41,476 nt of DNA, from positions 1 to 41,476 of IMG/VR virus record IMGVR_UViG_3300012988_000022; one strand, given 5' to 3'. Position numbers and translations under genes: made by a program. The DNA is from a virus. Below the pieces are notes generated by a model. It saw nothing but the letters and a program-made list of their open reading frames with translations. It did not search any database and was not told the origin of the DNA. Of this stretch, positions 15,017 to 24,903 are shown piece by piece. Position 1 is the first letter of the stretch; each line of letters begins with the position of its first letter.

Positions 15017-18000
15017 ATGGAACATCTAATATCAGCCATAACGCTTGCTAAAAACTACGCATTACCAGCAGTAGATGATTCTGATTTCTCTGATCTTACA
15101 AATTGGACTTCTGTAAACGAAGATAGCAAGGCTTCAAATCTAATAGTATTCACTGGTGGAGTTCAAATGACATCTCCCGCGTTCTCACCAAAAATAGACG
15201 TCAGTTACGGTAATAATTTTGCATTAACATTTGATCTTACTCTTACTGGAACGGATGACACAGCAACATTCAGAATCCAGGTATACAATGGAGTTTCTTT
15301 GATTTCAGATCAATTTGTTTTAGCCCCTGAGGGCGCAAGCACAATAACATATAATTTCAACGCAGGTGGGTATACTTTTGATAGAGCATTTATAACATCA
15401 ACATTTGTTTTAGACGCTGTTTGGGAATTGTCAAACATGAGTCTGACGTCTACTGATAGTAGTGAATTTGCCCTATTCAATACAGGCGATAGAATTATAT
15501 CTTACTGGGATGATGTTGCCGTAGCCATTAAAGTATACAGAGAAGATAATCCAGGAGCAACAACAACACTGATTACAAGCGGCCCTGATTTGGGGACAAT
15601 GCTAGAAAGTCAATTTTCAAACTGGCATAGGATAGAAAATCCAGCAGCAAGAATCAACACAAACATATTAATTTCAAATTTTGCGTTTTGTTCTGGTAAT
15701 GATAAGAACGAATTCAGATCAACATTAGCAAATGCAAGTTTCCCATACTGGACTGTTTTTATTGAAGAAAATAGCCCTTATTGTGTGCTTAATCCTGACC
15801 CTGACGACCCGCCAATAGTTTGTGATATTCATTTTGATGAACCTTACGAAATATTAGCTTATCCATCTTCTCCATATTCTCTAAATGGGGGGTTCAGGGT
15901 TCATGCGGTAAGTTCACACGCAACAACAGAAAATCCAGTAAAATATTCTACGTTAAGTCCTACTAATTTTGGTTACTACGGAAGAGCAACTAATGAAACT
16001 GGAATTTTTAATAACACTGATGAGGGATACAACAATTACATAGGAGTTGGTGTCCATGATATTTATGCCTATGACGTTTATAATTGCGTGGCTTTCATCA
16101 GGGTTATAATGACTGTTGATCCCTCTTTTTACGGGACTCTTTACCGTCAGGAATTTAAGGATATTCAAAACCTTGTCACCTCACGGATGGACATAAAACA
16201 GAGCCAATATACTGGTACTGTAAATGATGAGATTTCAGACGGTGATGCGCCTGTAACGCTTAACAAAGTAGCTGGCGACATAAATAACAAATTCCAAGTA
16301 ATAAGAGGAACTAACGCGCAGATCAGCTTAATAAGCACTTCTGATTTGAGATACATAGGTATGTTTTCTCAGAACGACAGGAAGTTCATGCCTGTATTTC
16401 AGAAGCCAGTAGGAACAGAAGTTTGGCGCGGGTTCGTAACTCCTTCAATATACAGCGAGCCTTATATCTCTAAGCCTTATCCTGTAAATCTAAATGCGGT
16501 AGACGGATTAGATACTTTGTCAAATTATACGTTTCAGGACGACAGCGGTAATAATTTTACTGGGAGAATGTCTTTGATTTCGATAATCATGATCTGCCTG
16601 AATAAATTAAACATGAATTTAGGAGTACGATCTTCTGTTAATAAGTATGCAACAGGATTCGATACAGGGGCAAACGATGATCCATTAGACCAGACCTATT
16701 TTAACGTTGATTCTTTTTATGATGAAGATGGAGAGCCATTGAATTGTGATGAAGTGTTGGAAGCGATATTGAAACCATTTGGCGCAGAAATTATTCAGTG
16801 CTTAGGATGGTTTAACATCGTTGAAGTAGATAACAAAACACAGGCGTATAATTACCGGACATTTACAAAAGACGGAGTAAAGATAGTTGGCGGGAATGGT
16901 ACTTTTGACCCTATTGTCTCGATAGTTTCACCGAATGCCGGCAATGGAATTTTGTTCGCTGATCAGGATGCCAATTTGGACATATTGCCAGCTTATGGGA
17001 CAATTACAATAAATCACCAATTAAAAATACGCAACAGTTTATTTAGTCGTAGTCTTGATATTCTTTGGCAAGCTAATATATACCATACAACAGGTCACAT
17101 AAGCTTCTTTGATGAGGACATTGACGATAAGCAAATAGTAAGTGATGGTAAAATAATAACTGTACCAAGAAAAAATAAGTTTAAGGGGATAAGTGTAATA
17201 GACAATGATAACAATTTCGGTCATTATGTAACCATATCCTCAAACACATTTCAGTTCACTACCCAAAATGATTCTTTAAAGATTTCATTCGACTACCAAT
17301 ACTTACTATCACAGGCTTACACAGATGTAGACGAATTCGATCCGATAGTGCCAGCAAAAACAGTAGATCCTAAATGGATAAAACTAAAATGGACTTTGTT
17401 TTTAGATGTAGGAAGTACAACCTATAAATATAGTGAGCGCATAGGATGGAATACGTTTACTTCTGGATTCTATGTTCAGAATGAAATTCTGGTAACTCAG
17501 TTTGAAAGAGAGTTCAAATCATTTGACAGGACCATAGAGTTACCATCATTCACCAGCGAACAATTAGTTGGCGTTAGATTAACTTTTCAAGTTGACACTT
17601 CTTATAGTGAAGATTTCGCCACACTAGCACAATTAACAGCTATACCAACAGGTGTTTTGCCTCTTGGTGTAAAAGTAAAAGGTAGAATTTCAGGAGTATT
17701 CAGATATTTCTTTTTGAGATTGGCTACAGGAGATACAATTGATGACGGTGAGCGTAATTATATTCACGATAACCCAGGTAATAACCCACTACCAACAGAC
17801 ACAGATACGCCACAGTTAAGAGTAGTTCCGGACGATTATGCCGATCCTAATAATGTGGTCATTTGGGAGGAGGAAATTAACGAAGGGTTGATTATTCCGG
17901 TTGACAGATTTGATCTAAAACGAGTGATTGCATCGGTGCTACCAAACAAAAAAGCACCTATACAATCTGAAACTATAACTTTAGTTAATGATGCTAACTT

Positions 18001-18964
18001 CAAAGAAAAACTTGACTACCCGATAATTGCGGGAGATCACCCAACTTCGATAATTCAGAAGGAGATATATACAAATTGGTTTTCTGATTCTGACGGAAAC
18101 CCTACTTCTGGATGGTCAAGATCAGGATTTTCAGAGACCACGACAGTTCAGCAAATTCTAATGAAGGGGTTGTCTAATCAATATTCAATACCTACGTGGA
18201 AAATTTCCGGTTCGTTCTTGGACTTGGTGCAGACTAATTTCCTGAGCGTAATTAAAAGCACCACGGTACCGGCTGACATTGCAGTTTTAGATTCTGAATT
18301 TTCCGACACCGATACACCATCACAGAAATGGAACAACTACGGCATAGGTTCCGATTGGGTCGGAAACGCTACCCCTAAACCACAGGTAGATTTTATTTCT
18401 GTTTCGCAGGATAGCAAATATTATGTACAATTAAATCCTGTAGAAATCAAATCAGGAACCCGTATAAATGTCGATATTTACTTGGTCAGAATTAACACCG
18501 ATACAGATTTTCCAAGGCTTGATAGATTGGTAATCGTTCTTTTAAATAGCGGGGTAGTAGTTCAGAAAGTAACGGCAGTCGATGGCATGAGTTACGATGC
18601 TGATTTCACTAAAAGCATAAAGTTTAATACTATAGCAGATAGTGATAACATCGGATTTTTTATTGAAAACATTGACGGAATAAGTGGAACAGCTTCTTAC
18701 TATTTGGATTATTTCATATTGAAAGGATTGACTGTTATCAGATATTTTGGAAGTAACTCACTTTCAATAAATGACCGACACAATAATCTGAGCGCAGAAC
18801 TTTTTCAATTGATACCAGCAATATCTAGCTCTGATCCGGATGTGGATGACACGGGCGGAGGGTCTACTGATCCAGGTGACGGTAATCCAGGTAATGGAGG
18901 CGGAAGTTATAGTGGGGATTATAACAATGATTATTCGAGTGATTTTGAAACTATTTTAACCTGA
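15017..18964 (+). CDS. large tail-tip / baseplate protein
   Basis: A 1315-residue, beta-rich protein directly behind the tape measure, where distal tail and tail-associated (Tal-like) proteins are coded. The N-terminal 150 residues look like a jelly-roll carbohydrate-binding domain. Around 455-505 the segment GTEVWRGFVTPSIYSEPY, followed by YPVNLNAVDGLDTLSNYTF, is a pattern I associate with Bacteroidota phage tail proteins similar to the Dit/Tal region. The last 35 residues are a Gly/Asp/Ser/Tyr-rich tail. No lytic motif is seen. It probably builds the tail tip and touches the host surface. Confidence 0.8.
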   Translation: MEHLISAITLAKNYALPAVDDSDFSDLTNWTSVNEDSKASNLIVFTGGVQMTSPAFSPKIDVSYGNNFALTFDLTLTGTDDTATFRIQVYNGVSLISDQFVLAPEGASTITYNFNAGGYTFDRAFITSTFVLDAVWELSNMSLTSTDSSEFALFNTGDRIISYWDDVAVAIKVYREDNPGATTTLITSGPDLGTMLESQFSNWHRIENPAARINTNILISNFAFCSGNDKNEFRSTLANASFPYWTVFIEENSPYCVLNPDPDDPPIVCDIHFDEPYEILAYPSSPYSLNGGFRVHAVSSHATTENPVKYSTLSPTNFGYYGRATNETGIFNNTDEGYNNYIGVGVHDIYAYDVYNCVAFIRVIMTVDPSFYGTLYRQEFKDIQNLVTSRMDIKQSQYTGTVNDEISDGDAPVTLNKVAGDINNKFQVIRGTNAQISLISTSDLRYIGMFSQNDRKFMPVFQKPVGTEVWRGFVTPSIYSEPYISKPYPVNLNAVDGLDTLSNYTFQDDSGNNFTGRMSLISIIMICLNKLNMNLGVRSSVNKYATGFDTGANDDPLDQTYFNVDSFYDEDGEPLNCDEVLEAILKPFGAEIIQCLGWFNIVEVDNKTQAYNYRTFTKDGVKIVGGNGTFDPIVSIVSPNAGNGILFADQDANLDILPAYGTITINHQLKIRNSLFSRSLDILWQANIYHTTGHISFFDEDIDDKQIVSDGKIITVPRKNKFKGISVIDNDNNFGHYVTISSNTFQFTTQNDSLKISFDYQYLLSQAYTDVDEFDPIVPAKTVDPKWIKLKWTLFLDVGSTTYKYSERIGWNTFTSGFYVQNEILVTQFEREFKSFDRTIELPSFTSEQLVGVRLTFQVDTSYSEDFATLAQLTAIPTGVLPLGVKVKGRISGVFRYFFLRLATGDTIDDGERNYIHDNPGNNPLPTDTDTPQLRVVPDDYADPNNVVIWEEEINEGLIIPVDRFDLKRVIASVLPNKKAPIQSETITLVNDANFKEKLDYPIIAGDHPTSIIQKEIYTNWFSDSDGNPTSGWSRSGFSETTTVQQILMKGLSNQYSIPTWKISGSFLDLVQTNFLSVIKSTTVPADIAVLDSEFSDTDTPSQKWNNYGIGSDWVGNATPKPQVDFISVSQDSKYYVQLNPVEIKSGTRINVDIYLVRINTDTDFPRLDRLVIVLLNSGVVVQKVTAVDGMSYDADFTKSIKFNTIADSDNIGFFIENIDGISGTASYYLDYFILKGLTVIRYFGSNSLSINDRHNNLSAELFQLIPAISSSDPDVDDTGGGSTDPGDGNPGNGGGSYSGDYNNDYSSDFETILT

Positions 18965-18971
18965 TTTAGAG

Positions 18972-19655
18972 ATGGCACGCAGAGATAGGGCAAATTATAT
19001 ATCGGCAAAAAATTCCAGAATTAAAACAAATGGAGTTGGCGCGATCACTGGTCAGGTTGATTCAGAAGACAGACAGGATATAGCTGAAAGCGCATGTTTT
19101 ATAAAAGATGAATTCTTTATCGGTGTTGATTGGACCGGGCTAACTGATGGGAATACATTGACATGGAATTTACAAAACCGAATCACTGCTTTTGGGTGGA
19201 TGGACTGCGCAGTAGGAAGATCTGCGGTAGCATTAACACTGCAAGGATTGAACAATGGTGGAGAGTACAATCTTATCATAAATAAGAGGAATTCTAACCC
19301 ACTTACTTTAACCATCGACACAACTCAAATAAAGTCACTTTATGCTTTACGTAATGCTGGCGCAACATCTGTTTTGACTCCTATCGTTCTGTCTGGACCG
19401 GCAAATACTCTGTACAAGTTCAAGTTTAACGTAACTGATGCCTACATATTTGTAGAGATCCCAAAAGCAGCATACAATAGGGGGGCGTGGTCAACTACGG
19501 ATACATTGCCACCATCAACAAATCACGAAGAGGATTTTTGGAAAGTACCAATTGGTAGCACTTGGACCTATGGAGATGACATCTGGCCGCAGAATACAAT
19601 AATTCAGTCAATGGTTGACGGGGCAAGCACTTACGCACAATTTAAAAAATATTAA
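18972..19655 (+). CDS. tail accessory or fibre-associated protein, unknown fold
   Basis: A 227-residue protein with no family that I recognise. It is beta-rich, with repeated short hydrophobic strands and many Asn, Thr and Gly, like phage fibre or adaptor proteins. Its place between the tail-tip protein and the fibre gene suggests a virion component or a receptor-binding adaptor. There is no signal peptide and no membrane segment. It starts 7 bases after the tail-tip stop and reads in the same operon. Confidence 0.72.
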   Translation: MARRDRANYISAKNSRIKTNGVGAITGQVDSEDRQDIAESACFIKDEFFIGVDWTGLTDGNTLTWNLQNRITAFGWMDCAVGRSAVALTLQGLNNGGEYNLIINKRNSNPLTLTIDTTQIKSLYALRNAGATSVLTPIVLSGPANTLYKFKFNVTDAYIFVEIPKAAYNRGAWSTTDTLPPSTNHEEDFWKVPIGSTWTYGDDIWPQNTIIQSMVDGASTYAQFKKY

Positions 19656-19665
19656 CTTTACGTCT

Positions 19666-19965
19666 ATGGAAGAGCAAAGAAAAGAAAACAGCTTGATTCA
19701 CATTGATAACGTGAACATAAAGCGAAACCCGGTAACCTCAATTATCGGAGGTATTTTCCTATTAATCACTGCGTTAATGTACGTAGTTAAATACATCATA
19801 CCCGCTTTTGTGGTATTAAAGCAGGACATCCCGTACGAGTGGTATATACCTTTGGTTCCGCTATTGATCGGGATAGTATTGATTTTTATCAATGACGATT
19901 ATTTTTCACGGATCTTTAATCGCGTTGATAAGGTAGCAGCAAAAAAAACAGATACACCGCAATGA
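19666..19965 (+). CDS. membrane protein with two transmembrane helices
   Basis: A 99-residue protein with a polar N-terminus, two hydrophobic helices (about 25-47 and 62-80) joined by a short loop, and a Lys-rich tail. The start at 19666 (MEEQRKEN) lies just after the upstream stop; an open frame reaches 19615. The size and two-helix hairpin fit a holin, but the lysis genes are 4 kb away, so membrane anchoring of another process is equally possible. The stop overlaps the fibre gene start as ATGA. Confidence 0.72.
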   Translation: MEEQRKENSLIHIDNVNIKRNPVTSIIGGIFLLITALMYVVKYIIPAFVVLKQDIPYEWYIPLVPLLIGIVLIFINDDYFSRIFNRVDKVAAKKTDTPQ

Positions 19966-22871
19966 GAAAATTAATCCTAATACCGTTTTTACTTTTATCG
20001 CTTTGGTCTTTCGGGCAGACGAGTTTGGCTACCTATAGCCTACCATCAGCCACAGGAACAGATACCTATTCGTATAGTCCGACTACTGCAATGACTCTAA
20101 CTAACGGGGCAACTTTGCGATTAAAATTCACCAACGCCAACACAACTACAGCAACGCTAAACATTAGCAGCACTGGTGCAGTTGCTTTGACAAAAGCAGA
20201 CGGCACAGCTTTAAGCTCAGGAGATATTACGGCTGGTTCTGTTTGGTGGGTTATTTACGATTCAGCGGCTAATAAATGGAAACTATCAGGCGGTAGTGGT
20301 GGTGGTGGTGGAACTGTAAGTAGCATTGCGACCACCTCACCAATTACCGGTGGAACGATTACAACCACAGGAACCATAGGTATAAATAATGCGGCAGCGG
20401 ATGGATCGACAAAGGGAGCGGCTAGCTTTACGGCAAATGATTTTGATGCATCCAGTGGAAATATTTCGATTGATTATACGAATGGTCAGGAATCAAGCGG
20501 AAGCAATAAAGGATTTTTGACATCTACAGATTGGACAACATTCAACAATAAACAATCAGCTATAACTTTTGGAACAGGCGTACAAACTGCATTGGGTGTA
20601 AATATTGGGACGGCTGGATCTTTTATCGTTAACGGTGGGGCATTAGGTACGCCTTCAAGTGGAGTGGCTACAAACTTAACCGGCACTGCATCAGGTCTTA
20701 CTGCCGGAACAGTAACAACAAATGCGAATTTAACAGGCGCAATTACTTCATCGGGAAACGCTACTTCATTAGGTTCGTTTACTTCATCTAATTTGAGAGG
20801 TGCCTTAACTGATGAACTTGGAACAGGAGCAACATTATTTGATGGTGCTACCCCTACTTCGTTAATCGGAACAAACATAACTGGCATTCCAATAAGTACA
20901 GGATTAACAGGAGGTAGCACGAACAGGATTCCTTATTTTACAAGCTCCACGGCTTTATCTGTTTCAGGTGCTCCAATTTTTGACGGAACAAATTTAGGTA
21001 TTGGAGTAACCCCTCAATCCCTATTAACTGTTTCAAGGCAGTCAAGTATTCAATCCCCAGTGAGCGGATCAACTGAACATATTATCGGACTAGATGCAAA
21101 CCCTTTACGAATAACTTTCGACACACATAACAACGCAAGCGCAAGCGGTACGGCTTTCATGGTTAGAAGATCACGCGGTACATCCGCATCTCCATCTGCT
21201 TTATCTTCCGGAGATGTTATTGCGGCATTTAGTGGAAGGGGGTATGGGACGACTCAATATGCAGCAGCCTCAACCGGATTGATAAACATCAAAGCGAATC
21301 AAACCTTCACAGATGCTAATAACGGAACCTATATATCATTTGACGCAACGCCTGACAATAGCGTAACAGCGGCAGAAGTTTTCCGTTTTGGTGGATCTGG
21401 GCAACTTGGAATAGGTGGTGCAAATTTTGGTTCATCAGGCAATACTATTTTATCTGGCGGTAGTGGTGCGGCTGTTTCTTGGGGACAATATGCGCAATCA
21501 AATCTAAGTGGCCTTGGTACAGGTGTTTCTACATGGTTAGGCACTCCATCTTGGACCAATTTTAATTCGGCTATAACCGGAACAGCTCCGTATTGGAGCC
21601 TTGCTTCTGGCGGTACGCTTACTGGGAATCAAACAATAACTGGTCCAACGTTATCGGGCTTAACTGCGTCAACGGAATCAATAAGATTAAATTTTGATTT
21701 CAGCCAAACTAAAACCTTTAACACTGGCGCGATAACGACACAAAGAGAGGTTGTTTTTCAAAAGCCTACTTACTCGGTTGCCTCTACAATAACAAAAGCG
21801 GCCACGGTTGCGATTGCCGATTCGCCCGCTATTACTGGCGGTGGAACAATTACAAACCCTTACTCATTATGGGTACAAGCGGGGGCGACACAGTTAGACG
21901 GTAATTTAGCGGTAGTTGGAACGGCAAATATTACCGGCTCATTAAATGCAAGTTCAAATACCGCTATTCAAAACTACTATCGAATTGCGCCAACGTATAC
22001 GATGACGTCAAATAACTCCACTGCTTTTATTATGCAAGGAAGTCCAACTTTGAGAGCTTCTGCAAGCGATATTTATAGGGGGTTCCACCAAAATCAAACA
22101 ATAAGCGCTAATGCTGCAACGCAAACTATTTATGGATGGGTTGTGGATAATACCTATGGAGGCATGACAAATAGCCCATCCATAATAAATATTGCGTATT
22201 TATCTGGTTTATCGTCTAGCTCAGGTACTGCATCTTTTAAAAATTTGATACAACCAACTTACAATACATTAGGAAGCTATTCGGGTACTGGTATAGATTT
22301 AGATATTGACCCTGTACTAACATCAACAACGGGACTTACTCATTTGGCTTTGCGAGCCACATCAGGACAGGTGCTTTTAGGAGGCACCACAGTTACAACC
22401 AGCACTCGCGTAGATCAACGTGGGTTAGGTACTACTAACTCTACTATTAATCATCGTTGGGCTGATTCAGGTAATACTTTATTAGGAACAGTAACAGATG
22501 ACGGAACATTGAAGATAAATCATATAGGCGGTAACACATCTGCCCCATCTATTGCAGCAGGAGCAGGAGCCGGAACAGGACCAACAGTTGTAGTAACTAA
22601 CGCGACTGATATGAGTGGAATCGTTGACGTTACTACAGGAACAACACCAACCGGAACAAACTCTACAATAGCAACGATTACTTTTAATAAATCATTTGCT
22701 TCTGCGCCAAATATTCAGCTTACTCCTAACAACGCAAACGCAGCAGGACTTGCAGCGGCCCTTACGATGGTTTACGTCACAAGTACTACTACAACTTTTG
22801 TTGTCACAAGTGGAACTACTGCTTTAACAGCGTCAACTCAGTACAAATGGTTTTATTCCGTAATCCAATAA
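19962..22871 (+). CDS. tail fibre-like protein with an N-terminal signal peptide
   Basis: A 969-residue protein, very rich in Gly, Thr, Ser and Ala, made of low-complexity beta-structured repeats of the kind found in trimeric fibres (TGNQTITGPTLSG and similar), with a Gly run near 112-117. The first 19 residues are a textbook Sec signal peptide: MRKLILIPF, a Leu-rich core, and cleavage after SFGQ. That is unexpected for a virion protein assembled in the cytoplasm. It may instead be a secreted, fibre-like surface protein. It follows tail genes and precedes another signal-peptide protein whose leader is similar in DNA and protein. Confidence 0.82.
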   Translation: MRKLILIPFLLLSLWSFGQTSLATYSLPSATGTDTYSYSPTTAMTLTNGATLRLKFTNANTTTATLNISSTGAVALTKADGTALSSGDITAGSVWWVIYDSAANKWKLSGGSGGGGGTVSSIATTSPITGGTITTTGTIGINNAAADGSTKGAASFTANDFDASSGNISIDYTNGQESSGSNKGFLTSTDWTTFNNKQSAITFGTGVQTALGVNIGTAGSFIVNGGALGTPSSGVATNLTGTASGLTAGTVTTNANLTGAITSSGNATSLGSFTSSNLRGALTDELGTGATLFDGATPTSLIGTNITGIPISTGLTGGSTNRIPYFTSSTALSVSGAPIFDGTNLGIGVTPQSLLTVSRQSSIQSPVSGSTEHIIGLDANPLRITFDTHNNASASGTAFMVRRSRGTSASPSALSSGDVIAAFSGRGYGTTQYAAASTGLINIKANQTFTDANNGTYISFDATPDNSVTAAEVFRFGGSGQLGIGGANFGSSGNTILSGGSGAAVSWGQYAQSNLSGLGTGVSTWLGTPSWTNFNSAITGTAPYWSLASGGTLTGNQTITGPTLSGLTASTESIRLNFDFSQTKTFNTGAITTQREVVFQKPTYSVASTITKAATVAIADSPAITGGGTITNPYSLWVQAGATQLDGNLAVVGTANITGSLNASSNTAIQNYYRIAPTYTMTSNNSTAFIMQGSPTLRASASDIYRGFHQNQTISANAATQTIYGWVVDNTYGGMTNSPSIINIAYLSGLSSSSGTASFKNLIQPTYNTLGSYSGTGIDLDIDPVLTSTTGLTHLALRATSGQVLLGGTTVTTSTRVDQRGLGTTNSTINHRWADSGNTLLGTVTDDGTLKINHIGGNTSAPSIAAGAGAGTGPTVVVTNATDMSGIVDVTTGTTPTGTNSTIATITFNKSFASAPNIQLTPNNANAAGLAAALTMVYVTSTTTTFVVTSGTTALTASTQYKWFYSVIQ

Positions 22872-22884
22872 ACAAATAACGACA

Positions 22885-23286
22885 ATGAAAAAATTAATCT
22901 TACTTTCGTTTTTACTTATCTCATTATCTGCTAGTGCGCAGCTAACACTATCTCAAAAATCAACACTTGCGCAAACATCCTCTTTTAGGGATAGAATTGT
23001 TCAGGCGTTAATGTCCAAAGCCAATGTTTACCTTCCGCAAACACCATCAAATTTAGCATGGCAGAAGCAGGTGAACTACGCTAAGAACTTTACTAAAGGC
23101 ACAGTAACTTTGGATGTAGTCGCGATTACAAGATTTTGGCTAGCTAATTATAATGGCGTTCCGGTACTCGATGGTAACGGCCAACCAACAGATTCAGAGA
23201 TACTAAATAGTGCTGGGCTAGACGTAGTTTACAATACATTAGCAAATGTATTACCAGGGGATCAATCATTACCTATTGAACAATAA
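22885..23286 (+). CDS. secreted or fibre-associated small protein with signal peptide
   Basis: A 133-residue protein starting MKKLILLSFLLISLSASAQ, a signal peptide cleaved after SAQ. The mature part, about 114 residues, is mixed alpha/beta and not recognised. It follows the fibre-like gene by 13 bases and has a very similar leader, so both may be exported together, for example to the periplasm or surface of the infected cell. A chaperone or partner of the preceding protein is one possibility. Confidence 0.8.
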   Translation: MKKLILLSFLLISLSASAQLTLSQKSTLAQTSSFRDRIVQALMSKANVYLPQTPSNLAWQKQVNYAKNFTKGTVTLDVVAITRFWLANYNGVPVLDGNGQPTDSEILNSAGLDVVYNTLANVLPGDQSLPIEQ

Positions 23287-23328
23287 AAGCTATGGCAAAG
23301 AAGAAAAAGAAATTAAATAAAAATAGAT

Positions 23329-23556
23329 ATGTGCGACAAAAAAGATTGTAATTGCAAAGATAAGGCGGTAGTATTCCCGTCCTTTTTGAGTTACCAAAGC
23401 AGTAACGAAAGTAAGGAAATGATGGAGCTGGTTTTTAAATGCGCTGGAGAACTCATGATTGAGGCCAAAAAGCACGATATAAAACTGTACACAAACATTC
23501 AGGCCGGAGTACCTGGCAACTTATGCGGGTTCACTGGTTATCCCCCATGTAAATGA
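23329..23556 (+). CDS. small Cys-rich N-terminus protein
   Basis: A 75-residue protein with a Cys-rich start (C2, C7, C9) and further Cys residues at 38, 66 and 74. The middle is a helix (KEMMELVFKCAGELMIEAKK). The end, NLCGFTGYPPCK, could be a metal site or disulphide loop. No family is recognised. The stop overlaps the next gene's ATG as ATGA. It sits at the beginning of the lysis region. Confidence 0.65.
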   Translation: MCDKKDCNCKDKAVVFPSFLSYQSSNESKEMMELVFKCAGELMIEAKKHDIKLYTNIQAGVPGNLCGFTGYPPCK

Positions 23557-23936
23557 AGCCTATAATTTTCACACTGGTAATAATTTCACGATCAATATTC
23601 CTTTGGTTTGAGAATATTACTGGCGTGTTTGTCCATCCAATTACAGGTCATTCTGTTTCAAAAGTGGGTTTTATCTGGCACATAGGTAACTTCGTGCCAG
23701 TTATTTTGCTAAGTTTTATGTCCATTTTTGGGGACAAGTCGTGGACTATAACATCGATTGTAGTTACCGTATTAAACATTTTTGATTATGCGGACTGGAT
23801 TTTGGAGGGAAATAATGTTTGGTGGAGCAATGGATTAATTCCAGTTAGCATGAATACTTTAACCGGGTTTATTTTTGCGCTAACTTTCATGTATGAATTC
23901 ATGAAATATGGAAAATCCGGATGGCTCAAAAATTGA
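23553..23936 (+). CDS. polytopic membrane protein, about four helices
   Basis: A 127-residue hydrophobic protein with four likely membrane helices (near 2-18, 39-60, 65-85 and 101-118) and many Trp and Phe. It is not a recognised enzyme. Its place directly upstream of two small membrane proteins and an endolysin makes a holin or superinfection-related role possible. Its end overlaps the next gene by 29 bases. Confidence 0.72.
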   Translation: MKPIIFTLVIISRSIFLWFENITGVFVHPITGHSVSKVGFIWHIGNFVPVILLSFMSIFGDKSWTITSIVVTVLNIFDYADWILEGNNVWWSNGLIPVSMNTLTGFIFALTFMYEFMKYGKSGWLKN

Positions 23937-24081
23937 ACTACTCATTATACTTGGATCGATAGCGATAGGATTTGGATTGACGTACTACACAAAAACACAG
24001 CGGGATATAGCCCGAAAGCAAAAGAAGGAACGAAAACAAATGGCTAGTGATCTGGCCGAATTAAAACAAAGACTGAAATGA
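23908..24081 (+). CDS. 57-residue membrane protein with basic tail (lysis cassette)
   Basis: A short gene starting MENPDGSKIE. It has one transmembrane helix (about 9-27, LLIILGSIAIGFGLTYY) followed by a strongly basic, helical tail (RKQKKERKQ). It overlaps the upstream gene by 29 bases and the following gene as ATGA, so it is part of the same translated series. The helix-plus-charged-tail form fits a small holin or antiholin. The overlap arrangement supports it as real despite its size. Confidence 0.68.
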   Translation: MENPDGSKIELLIILGSIAIGFGLTYYTKTQRDIARKQKKERKQMASDLAELKQRLK

Positions 24082-24293
24082 TACCATTCTTTTTTCCTCC
24101 AAATATACTTTCGCAAATCAATTCCTCAGGGGGCATTGACGGAAACTGGTTCATGGGTATAATTATGGCCGTTTTGGGTTTTATTTTGGTATCTCAGATC
24201 CGCGATGTAAAGGACGAAATAAAGGACAATCAGGAGGGAATAAATCAGTGCAAGACTGATATTGCCGTAATTAAAAACCATCTTGGGTTATGA
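24078..24293 (+). CDS. holin candidate, membrane helix plus coiled coil
   Basis: A 71-residue protein: a short N-terminal part, one transmembrane helix near 24-40 (FMGIIMAVLGFILVS), then a charged coiled coil to the end (DVKDEIKDNQEGINQCKTD). Size, topology and the ATGA overlap with the endolysin gene fit a holin or XhlA-like lysis protein that lets the signal-less endolysin reach the cell wall. Which of the three small membrane genes is the actual holin cannot be settled by sequence alone. Confidence 0.7.
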   Translation: MIPFFFPPNILSQINSSGGIDGNWFMGIIMAVLGFILVSQIRDVKDEIKDNQEGINQCKTDIAVIKNHLGL

Positions 24294-24766
24294 AAATATC
24301 AAAATACGTCACCTACGAAGAGGCCATTAAAAGCCAGACAGCCATAAGGCTAGGCATACCAAATATCCCAAACGAGCAGCAATTAGATGCCATGAAATAC
24401 GTAGCTTCGGAGATATTTGATCCGGTCCGCGAATACGTTAACGGCCCCCTGGCGGCAAGTTCTTTCTTTCGTTGCCATGAGTTAAACACGGCCATTGGCG
24501 GAAGCTCTACGACTAGCCAGCATATGAGGGGGGAGGCGATTGACATCGATGCCGATACATTTGGATACGGCACAAACCACTCTATTTTTGAATTCATTAA
24601 GCACAGCCTTGAATTCGATCAGCTTATTGGAGAATATCCAGATCCATCCGGAAACTTCGCATGGGTACATTGCAGCAAGAAAAAGACAGGAAACAGAAAA
24701 GAGGTACTGATAAAATTGAAGGACCGATATATTCCTTTTAACGACTGGAAGCCGGGAATGATTTAA
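24290..24766 (+). CDS. endolysin, M15 family zinc peptidase
   Basis: A 158-residue D-Ala-D-Ala-type carboxypeptidase or L-Ala-D-Glu endopeptidase of family M15A. The zinc ligands are His78 and Asp85 in SQHMRGEAIDID, and His127 in FAWVHCS, with the usual HxxxxxxD and WVH spacing. It cuts cross-linking peptides in peptidoglycan to lyse the cell. There is no signal peptide, so release needs a holin. The genes on both sides (small membrane proteins before, spanin after) form a lysis cassette. Confidence 0.92.
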   Translation: MKISKYVTYEEAIKSQTAIRLGIPNIPNEQQLDAMKYVASEIFDPVREYVNGPLAASSFFRCHELNTAIGGSSTTSQHMRGEAIDIDADTFGYGTNHSIFEFIKHSLEFDQLIGEYPDPSGNFAWVHCSKKKTGNRKEVLIKLKDRYIPFNDWKPGMI

Positions 24767-24772
24767 ACTTGA

Positions 24773-24861
24773 GGTAGGAACAAAGGGAGCCTCATTTTTA
24801 GCTATCAGGTAAACACCCCTGACCGCAAGGCTCCTAATGTTTTTCTCGAGGTTTTTCTACC
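24773..24861 (+). other. nested inverted repeats between endolysin and spanin
   Basis: Three nested arms are visible: GGTAG (24773-24777) with CTACC (24857-24861), GGAGCCT (24786-24792) with AGGCTCC (24828-24834), and inside these TCAGG (24805-24809) with CCTGA (24818-24822). The RNA could fold as a long branched hairpin. T-runs follow the inner arm at 24840-24844, so a weak terminator or processing site is one reading. The spacer has no ORF. Confidence 0.55.
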
Positions 24862-24903
24862 GTTTTAGTGCATCACCGTAGACGTGCAATATTACACAAT
24901 GTT

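Noticed and set aside
20486-20920. 144-codon open frame on the minus strand
   Set aside because: It mirrors the Gly/Thr/Ala-rich fibre gene; Pro/Val-rich translation is the expected shadow of such repeats.
23292-23351. 19-codon Lys-rich ORF (MAKKKKKLNK)
   Set aside because: Very short and overlaps the next gene by 23 bases; cannot be told from chance in an A-rich spacer, though it could be a tiny basic peptide.
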